Source of the DNA: Bacteroidales bacterium UBA1800
GTDB lineage: Bacteria > Bacteroidota > Bacteroidia > Bacteroidales > VadinHA17
DNA length: 11,790 nt
NCBI GenBank assembly: GCA_002319915.1
Contig: DCFQ01000020.1
Span: 1 to 11,790, forward strand
Reading direction: 5' to 3'
Under the pieces are notes generated by a model, which was given only the letters and a program-made list of their open reading frames with translations, was not told where the DNA came from and ran no database searches. Below, piece after piece: positions 7,966 through 11,790 of this stretch (positions within the stretch are counted from its first letter, which is position 1; each line of letters starts with the position of its first letter). Made by a program: the position numbers and the translations under genes.

Positions 7966-8020
7966 AATGATTGTTACATCATGGTTTCAATCAGATTAAG
8001 TGATTGTTTCAAACCTGTTA
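7966..8020 (-). promoter_or_regulatory. Candidate PhoB box: five tandem 11-bp repeats
   Basis: Five consecutive 11-base units fill this stretch. On the plus strand they end GTTA, GTTT, ATTA, GTTT and GTTA. TT occupies unit positions 9-10 in all five, A or T occupies position 11 in all five, and G occupies position 8 in four. Units 1 and 4 match at 8 of 11 positions. PhoB-family proteins bind direct repeats with 11-bp spacing (CTGTCA-type in E. coli, TTAACA-type in Bacillus), and TAACA on the minus strand resembles the latter. The array ends four bases upstream of the candidate -7 element. The periodicity is seen; binding by the PhoB of this window is inferred. Confidence 0.62.
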
Positions 8021-8108
8021 CGGGTGTTGCCGGCCGGTGGTCAGGAAGAGTCCGGAGCTAATGCCCGGATGGTCAGATGACATTTGATTGTCCCTGCCTT
8101 TCCGGATA

Positions 8109-9101
8109 TCAAACAGGATTGATTATGTTGATCAGGTAATAAAGTGAAGCTCCGACAATTGCAGACACGGGGATCGTGAGAATCCATGCCCAGAATATCC
8201 TTTGAGTGACTCCCCACTTGACTGCAGAGAGCCTTTTTGTTGCTCCGACCCCTATAATTGAGCCGGTGATAGTATGGGTTGTGCTCACTGGGATGCCGAA
8301 ATGAGTCGCACCGAAAAGGGTCAGCGCCCCGGCAGTCTCGGCACAGAATCCTTCAAAGGGTTTGAGCTTTGTTATCTTCTGGCCCATTGTCTTCACGATC
8401 CGCCAGCCGCCGAAAAGTGTCCCGAGTGCTATGGCAGCGTTGCACGACAATACTATCCAGAGGTCTATAGAGGAATCCTTTGCCACCTGGTTGGTTGCAA
8501 TAAGCGCAACCCAGATAATACCCATCGATTTCTGTGCGTCATTTCCACCATGCCCGAGGCTGAATGCTGATGCCGAGAGAAGCTGGAGCCTCCGGAAATG
8601 CTTGTCCACTCTGTGCGGGGTCTCTCTTTTAACAATATGCAAAACTGCAATCGATATTACAAACGATATTACCATACCCAGGAACGGGGCAACAACGATA
8701 AAGACAACTATCTTCATGACCCCGGAATAGATCACCGACCCGAACCCGTTGCCTGCAATTGCTGCTCCCACAAGGCCTCCCACAAGAGTATGCGATGAGC
8801 TCGACGGAAGCCCCCACCACCAGGTAATAAGGTTCCAGAATATGGCTGCCAGGACCGCCGCAAATATGAGGTTAAGGGTCACTATATCCGCATGGATAAC
8901 GCCCTTCCCGATCGTTGTGGCGACCTTCAGGGGGAAAATCAGGAATGCCAGGAAATTAAAAATGGCTGCCATGGTTACTGCAGCCAGCGGGGAAAGGACT
9001 TTCGTTGAGACTACTGTGGCAATTGAATTGGCTGAATCGTGAAATCCGTTTATGAAATCGAATAAGAGCACCAGGCTCACTATGATATAAAGAAAAGTCA
9101 T
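8109..9101 (-). CDS. pit: PiT-family inorganic phosphate transporter
   Basis: Ion-coupled, lower-affinity phosphate importer of the inner membrane (PiT family), 330 residues with about ten hydrophobic segments. Both halves carry the family signature: DFINGFHDSANSIAT at 15-29 in the first and GHGGNDAQKSMGI at 183-195 in the second. SSSHTLVGGLVGA (101-113) and PVSTTHTITGSIIG (261-274) are the repeated Ser/Thr-His helices. A short cytoplasmic basic loop (KRETPHRVDKHFRR) divides the halves. Its length is that of the short form found in many bacteria and archaea. The partner gene often found beside pit, a PhoU-like DUF47 protein, is absent on both sides here. It is transcribed in the same direction as the porin-pst operon but 193 bases upstream, with its own upstream region. 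No convincing -7 element was found for it. Confidence 0.94.
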   Translation of the reverse strand: MTFLYIIVSLVLLFDFINGFHDSANSIATVVSTKVLSPLAAVTMAAIFNFLAFLIFPLKVATTIGKGVIHADIVTLNLIFAAVLAAIFWNLITWWWGLPSSSSHTLVGGLVGAAIAGNGFGSVIYSGVMKIVVFIVVAPFLGMVISFVISIAVLHIVKRETPHRVDKHFRRLQLLSASAFSLGHGGNDAQKSMGIIWVALIATNQVAKDSSIDLWIVLSCNAAIALGTLFGGWRIVKTMGQKITKLKPFEGFCAETAGALTLFGATHFGIPVSTTHTITGSIIGVGATKRLSAVKWGVTQRIFWAWILTIPVSAIVGASLYYLINIINPV

Positions 9102-9157
9102 ATTGAATCTGTTGGGAAAGATTGAGTGTTCAGGGTATCTATGATCATTGTTTTGTT

Positions 9158-9179
9158 ATCTTTAAATTACCTTAAAGAT
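9158..9179. promoter_or_regulatory. Perfect dyad between pit and the NUDIX gene
   Basis: An 8-base inverted repeat, ATCTTTAA at 9158-9165 and TTAAAGAT at 9172-9179, is separated by 6 bases (ATTACC). It lies 57 bases upstream of the pit ATG and about 53 bases before the candidate -33 element of the diverging NUDIX gene. The AT-rich symmetric arms and short spacer resemble an operator for a dimeric regulator more than a terminator. No regulator gene lies next to it. Symmetry is certain, function unknown. Confidence 0.4.
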
Positions 9180-9231
9180 CCGCGAGGTTTCATGCTGCGA
9201 AGGTAAGGAGTGATGCGTTCCCGGAAGGATC

Positions 9232-9260
9232 TTTGGTATTAAGTTTTTGTTACAATTTTG
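9232..9260 (+). promoter_or_regulatory. Candidate promoter of the NUDIX gene
   Basis: TTTG at 9232-9235 and CAATTTTG at 9253-9260 match the Bacteroidota -33 TTTG and -7 TAnnTTTG elements with one mismatch and a 17-base spacer. Transcription would start near 9267, about 24 bases before the ATG at 9291. The leader has no Shine-Dalgarno sequence. Confidence 0.5.
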
Positions 9261-9290
9261 TTTAATGAAATGTAATTCCCGGTAAATGCT

Positions 9291-9908
9291 ATGAAGGATA
9301 AATGGCTTAAATGGGCAACTGAGCTTCAGTCAATCGCACAGGCTGGCCTTATGTTTTCGGAGAACCGTTATGATCTCGACAGGTACCAGCAGCTCAGGGA
9401 TCTTTCCGTTGAGATAATGAATGAGTATACAGATGCCGGTATAGGTAAGGTCAGGGAACTTTTTGCCTCGGAAACAGGCTACCAGACTCCAAAGGTCGAC
9501 ATCAGGGCATCAGTGTTCAGAGATGAAAGGATCCTGATGGTAAGGGAGAAGATCGATGGAGCATGGTCATTGCCAGGGGGATGGGCGGATGTGAACACAT
9601 CACCCGGGGAGGCGGCCGTGAAGGAATGCATGGAAGAAGCCGGGGCCAGGGTAAAGCCCGGAAGGATCATTGCCGTTCAGCTGGCCAACAGGCATTGTGA
9701 CACTCCGTACCTTTATTCCATTTACAAGATCTTCGTAGAGTGTGAACTGATCGAAAGCCGGTTCGTCGAGAACACTGAAACGCTTGAGGCGGGATTCTTC
9801 ACACTCGATTCGCTGCCGGCGCTTTCCAGGGAAAGAAATACAAGGAGCCAGATCGAAATGTGCTTTGAAGCAAGGAAGAAAAAGAGCTTCGAGACGGTAT
9901 TTGACTAG
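9291..9908 (+). CDS. NUDIX hydrolase with N-terminal NUDIX_N domain
   Basis: Predicted pyrophosphohydrolase of 205 residues acting on a nucleoside diphosphate linked to another group. Residues 1-62 form a helical N-terminal domain (WLKWATELQSIAQAGLMFS) like the one fused to NUDIX enzymes that cleave ADP-ribose or CDP-choline. The catalytic domain follows from about 68. The Nudix box begins at G97; E112, E115 and E116 of KECMEEAG are the metal-binding catalytic residues. The position normally holding the first Glu is T103, and the usual Arg before the catalytic Glu is Lys; both variations fit the PGGWADV subfamily as I recall it. The gene stands alone, diverging from pit and converging on selD, with its own candidate promoter. 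Substrate cannot be chosen from sequence: ADP-ribose and CDP-choline are the leading options. No direct link to phosphate uptake is shown. Confidence 0.85.
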   Translation: MKDKWLKWATELQSIAQAGLMFSENRYDLDRYQQLRDLSVEIMNEYTDAGIGKVRELFASETGYQTPKVDIRASVFRDERILMVREKIDGAWSLPGGWADVNTSPGEAAVKECMEEAGARVKPGRIIAVQLANRHCDTPYLYSIYKIFVECELIESRFVENTETLEAGFFTLDSLPALSRERNTRSQIEMCFEARKKKSFETVFD

Positions 9909-9917
9909 AAAATCCGG

Positions 9918-10017
9918 TTACACAGAGATCACGGAGGAAACCCCCAAGCCCCTGAAGGGGGTTTCTTTAAGGTCCCCCCACTTCAGGGGGGATTAGGGGG
10001 GTATTCCCTCAGTGTAA
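9918..10017. repeat. 100-bp inverted, C-rich palindromic element (REPIN/MITE-like)
   Basis: The element begins TTACACAGAG (9918-9927) and ends CTCAGTGTAA (10008-10017), inverted ends matching at 9 of 10 positions. Inside are two C-rich modules in opposite orientation. The left one reads C5-AAG-C4-TGAA-G5 (9941-9961); the right one, read on the minus strand, is C6-TAAT-C6-TGAAGT-G6 (10001 back to 9974). It fills the space between the converging NUDIX and selD genes. There is no coding potential and no obvious target-site duplication. It resembles a pair of REP-like sequences in inverted arrangement, a type of non-autonomous repeat. The leader CACAGAGATCACGGA recurs at 11752-11766. Confidence 0.7.
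9937..9965 (+). terminator. Perfect 9-bp stem, possible NUDIX transcript end
   Basis: GAAACCCCC at 9937-9945 pairs fully with GGGGGTTTC at 9957-9965 around an 11-base loop, 28 bases after the NUDIX stop. It is followed by TTTAAGG, a poor U tract, so termination would depend on stem strength. It is the left module of the 100-bp element, which may serve both converging genes. Confidence 0.4.
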
Positions 10018-10028
10018 GTTCCTGAAAT

Positions 10029-11069
10029 TCAATTCACCACTACCAGGTACCTGTCCCCTTTTGGCAATACACTCCCGATAATCGCCGCAGAAGTCAGCCC
10101 GGCTGAATGCAGCTGCCGGAGGACTTCTTCCTGAATATTTCCCGGGACGCTCATCAGGAGCCCGCCTGAAGTCTGGGCATCCATGGCGATCATCTTCAGG
10201 TTATAGTCAAGGCCGTCCGCGAAAGCCGAATCATTTTCAACAAAGCCGAGGTTGCGGAATGAGGCCCCGGGAATACAGCCTTCATCTGCAATCCGGTATG
10301 TATCCCCGATCAGAGGCACGCTGCTCATTTTCAAGGAGATTGTGACCTCACTTGCCCTCGCCATTTTCAGAGCATGCCCGGCCAGCCCGTAACCGGTAAT
10401 GTCCGTGGCTCCGCGAATGTCAAACTTCCTCATTATATCGGCGCCGGTACGGTTTAGCAGTTTCATCGATCCCAGGGCCCCGGCAAGATCGGGGGCTGAT
10501 GCCAGGTTTAGCCTGTGTCCTGCCAGTATGACACCAGTCCCGAGCGGTTTTGTGAGTATAACGGAGTCCCCGGCCAATGCCCCCTTGTTTGTGACAATCC
10601 TCTGCGGATGGACAAAGCCTGTTACAGCAAGCCCGTACTTTGGCGTAAAATCATCAATGGTGTGACCCCCTATAATGCTGATCCCCGCCTCTGAAGCCTT
10701 GTCGGAGCCTCCCTTAAGGATCTGGTAGTAATCGTCCATCGAGAGCCTTGAGGAAGGGAACATCATGATATTCAATGCCACGACCGGCGTTCCGCCCATG
10801 GCATAAACATCGCTTATCGAGTTGGCGGCGGCAATTTGCCCGAATTCGTACGGGTCGCTGCAAACAGGCGGGAAGAAATCGGTGGTCAGAACAAGGGCCA
10901 GCTCATCGTTTATCTTGTAAACCCCTGCATCGTCGTGACTATCAATATCCACCAGGATATTTGGATCGGCCGACAACGGCAGCTTTTTTAGTATCTCCTG
11001 GAGCAGTACCGGGGATATTTTTGAAGAACACCCGCCATTTTCAGCCAATTGAAGGAGATCCGTCTTCAT
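10029..11069 (-). CDS. selD: Selenide, water dikinase (selenophosphate synthetase)
   Basis: Makes selenophosphate from selenide and ATP, the activated selenium donor for selenocysteine and for modified tRNA nucleosides; 346 residues, cytoplasmic dimer. The N-terminal motif GGCSSKISP (12-20) holds catalytic C14 and K17, equivalent to C17 and K20 of the E. coli enzyme; this is the Cys form, not a selenoprotein. The second E. coli cysteine (C19) is Ser16 here. Metal and ATP-binding acidic residues are in place: D46-D47 in DDAGVY, D64 in TTDFF, D87 in SISDVYAMGG, GGH at 134-136 and D213 in TDITGYG. DAQTSGG at 307-313 is the conserved C-terminal glycine-rich element. The gene starts 12 bases after yedF on the same strand, so the two form an operon. 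The selenium users (selA/selB, mnmH or selenium hydroxylase genes) are not in the window. Confidence 0.96.
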   Translation of the reverse strand: MKTDLLQLAENGGCSSKISPVLLQEILKKLPLSADPNILVDIDSHDDAGVYKINDELALVLTTDFFPPVCSDPYEFGQIAAANSISDVYAMGGTPVVALNIMMFPSSRLSMDDYYQILKGGSDKASEAGISIIGGHTIDDFTPKYGLAVTGFVHPQRIVTNKGALAGDSVILTKPLGTGVILAGHRLNLASAPDLAGALGSMKLLNRTGADIMRKFDIRGATDITGYGLAGHALKMARASEVTISLKMSSVPLIGDTYRIADEGCIPGASFRNLGFVENDSAFADGLDYNLKMIAMDAQTSGGLLMSVPGNIQEEVLRQLHSAGLTSAAIIGSVLPKGDRYLVVVN

Positions 11070-11081
11070 GAAAATATCAGT

Positions 11082-11693
11082 TCAGGGTCTTATTACTTTT
11101 GATGCCGATTCCATTTCCCCGGCAATTTCAAACATATTGCTGAGAGTGCCGACCTTTATCTTTTCGCCCAGGGAATAGTGATTGACGCATGTTGCGCAGA
11201 GCAGCATCACTACGCCCATCATTTCGAGCTCCCTGAGGTGATCCACGACCGGGGAACCGGTGCTGCCGAGAAAGACTCCCCTGTTGTAAAATACCATTTT
11301 CCTCGGAAGGGTATCAAGATCCTTGACGGCCTTGATGAAGTTCTCGATCAGGAGTTTTCCAAGCTCTTCATCCCCTTGTCCCATCGTGTCGGATGTGAAG
11401 GCAATTATGAAATCACCCTTTTTGAAATGCGGAATGGCGGCCTCGGAAGGGATAGCGTATTCACGGTTATGTTCCGCGCCTGCCCTGCCAGTCTCTATTG
11501 TCCAGCTGCCATCCGATACTTGCGAAGAAAAAGCCGCACCGGTATCCTTAAGGAACCGTGAAACATTCTCGAATGAGGTCCTGTTATCGAGGATGATCCG
11601 GACAAGCTCATTTTCGTCCGCTTCCCTGATCGCTTTTTTTGTGGCGATCAGTGGTGCGGGGCATTTCATTCCCGTGGTATCGACAATTTTCAT
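11082..11693 (-). CDS. yedF: Selenium metabolism protein YedF (TusA + DsrE-like)
   Basis: Two-domain protein of 203 residues. The N-terminal TusA/SirA-like domain (1-70) carries the CPxP motif with C11 in GMKCPAPL, a cysteine that bears persulfide or, by analogy, perselenide. The C-terminal DsrE-like domain (about 90-203) contains SDTMGQGDEELG and the CATC pair C166/C169 in MLLCATCVNHY. This architecture, next to selD, matches the selenium-associated YedF family, whose members occur with selenophosphate synthetase. A role in trapping or delivering reduced selenium to SelD is plausible but not proven; the biochemical function of the family is not settled. It is the first gene of the yedF-selD operon, with a good promoter match upstream. 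The ATG at 11691-11693 puts the CPxP motif at the usual distance from the N-terminus. Confidence 0.9.
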   Translation of the reverse strand: MKIVDTTGMKCPAPLIATKKAIREADENELVRIILDNRTSFENVSRFLKDTGAAFSSQVSDGSWTIETGRAGAEHNREYAIPSEAAIPHFKKGDFIIAFTSDTMGQGDEELGKLLIENFIKAVKDLDTLPRKMVFYNRGVFLGSTGSPVVDHLRELEMMGVVMLLCATCVNHYSLGEKIKVGTLSNMFEIAGEMESASKVIRP

Positions 11694-11713
11694 TAGAATG
11701 GATATACGATCTG

Positions 11714-11743
11714 CAAAAATAAGAAAGAATTCAGGGAAATAAA
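11714..11743 (-). promoter_or_regulatory. Candidate promoter of yedF-selD
   Basis: On the minus strand TATTTTTG (11721-11714) is a full match to the Bacteroidota -7 consensus TAnnTTTG. TTTA (11743-11740) lies 18 bases upstream as a -33 element with one mismatch to TTTG. Transcription would begin near 11707, leaving a leader of about 13 bases. Just upstream of the -33 element lies the partial repeat at 11752-11790. Confidence 0.55.
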
Positions 11744-11751
11744 GAATGTTT

Positions 11752-11790
11752 CACAGAGAACACGGACCTGCCTGACGGTAGGCAGGGGAG
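11752..11790. repeat. Partial repeat: shared leader plus CCTGCCT palindrome
   Basis: CACAGAGAACACGGA at 11752-11766 differs at one base from the leader of the 100-bp element (9921-9935). It is followed at once by an inverted repeat, CCTGCCT (11767-11773) and AGGCAGG (11780-11786), around GACGGT. The window ends in the element, so its full length and far end are unknown. It lies upstream of the yedF promoter. Confidence 0.6.

Noticed and set aside
8038..8076. Direct repeats of TGGTCAG and a TCCGG/CCGGA hairpin downstream of pit
   Set aside because: Seven-base repeats 32 apart and a 5-bp stem without a T tract are within chance for this length. No terminator or operator is claimed.
9151..9180. 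A second Pho box upstream of pit
   Set aside because: Only two GTTA/ATTA-like units are near an 11-bp spacing, and the next units on either side do not match. Too weak to list as a feature.
9941..10001. C-tract repeats as a CRISPR array
   Set aside because: Only two modules, in opposite orientation, with no unique spacers and no cas genes.
10775..11071. Long open frames antisense to selD and yedF (also 11178-11561 and 11323-11742)
   Set aside because: They lie inside strongly supported genes on the other strand, show no recognisable domain and have no promoter.

Overview
The window carries a nearly complete phosphate (Pho) regulon followed by a small selenium-metabolism operon. The host is most likely a member of the Bacteroidota. 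The evidence is an OprO/P-type porin with a C-terminal Phe, genes that mostly lack a Shine-Dalgarno sequence, candidate promoters of the TTTG / TAnnTTTG type, and C-rich palindromic intergenic repeats that I associate with this phylum. The assignment is inferred, because no rRNA or other marker gene is present.

Layout: (1) Positions 1-2936, plus strand: the 3' part of phoU, then phoB (OmpR-family response regulator) and phoR (membrane sensor kinase), tightly packed. (2) Positions 2947-7915, minus strand, converging on phoR with 10 bases between the stop codons: phosphate-selective porin, pstS, pstC, pstA, pstB, read in that order, apparently one operon. (3) Positions 7916-8108: porin promoter region with five consecutive 11-bp repeats, a strong candidate PhoB-binding array; 8021-8108 shows only a weak 5-bp hairpin and is probably the end of the pit transcript. 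(4) Positions 8109-9101, minus: a PiT-family transporter. (5) Positions 9102-9290: a divergent intergenic region with a perfect dyad and a candidate promoter. (6) Positions 9291-9908, plus: NUDIX hydrolase with an N-terminal helical domain. (7) Positions 9909-10028: a 100-bp repeat element with near-perfect inverted ends enclosing two opposed C-rich palindromes. (8) Positions 10029-11693, minus: yedF (TusA plus DsrE-like domains) then selD (selenophosphate synthetase), with a good promoter upstream. (9) Positions 11752-11790: the start of a second repeat sharing the same leader but a different palindrome.

How it works together: phosphate would cross the outer membrane through the porin, be captured by periplasmic PstS and be imported by PstCAB at ATP cost. 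PiT offers a cheaper, lower-affinity ion-coupled route. PhoU and the Pst complex would report sufficiency to PhoR, and PhoR-PhoB would activate the porin-pst operon through the repeat array. The selD-yedF pair activates selenium as selenophosphate; the selenium end-use genes are outside the window.

I see no clearly new multi-gene system. The protein-coding content is recognisable throughout. The less explained material is non-coding: the 11-bp repeat array, the 100-bp inverted element and its partial relative, the hairpin between pstS and pstC, and the dyad upstream of pit. No tRNA, rRNA, CRISPR array or transposase gene was seen, and no gene-free stretch exceeds 300 bases.
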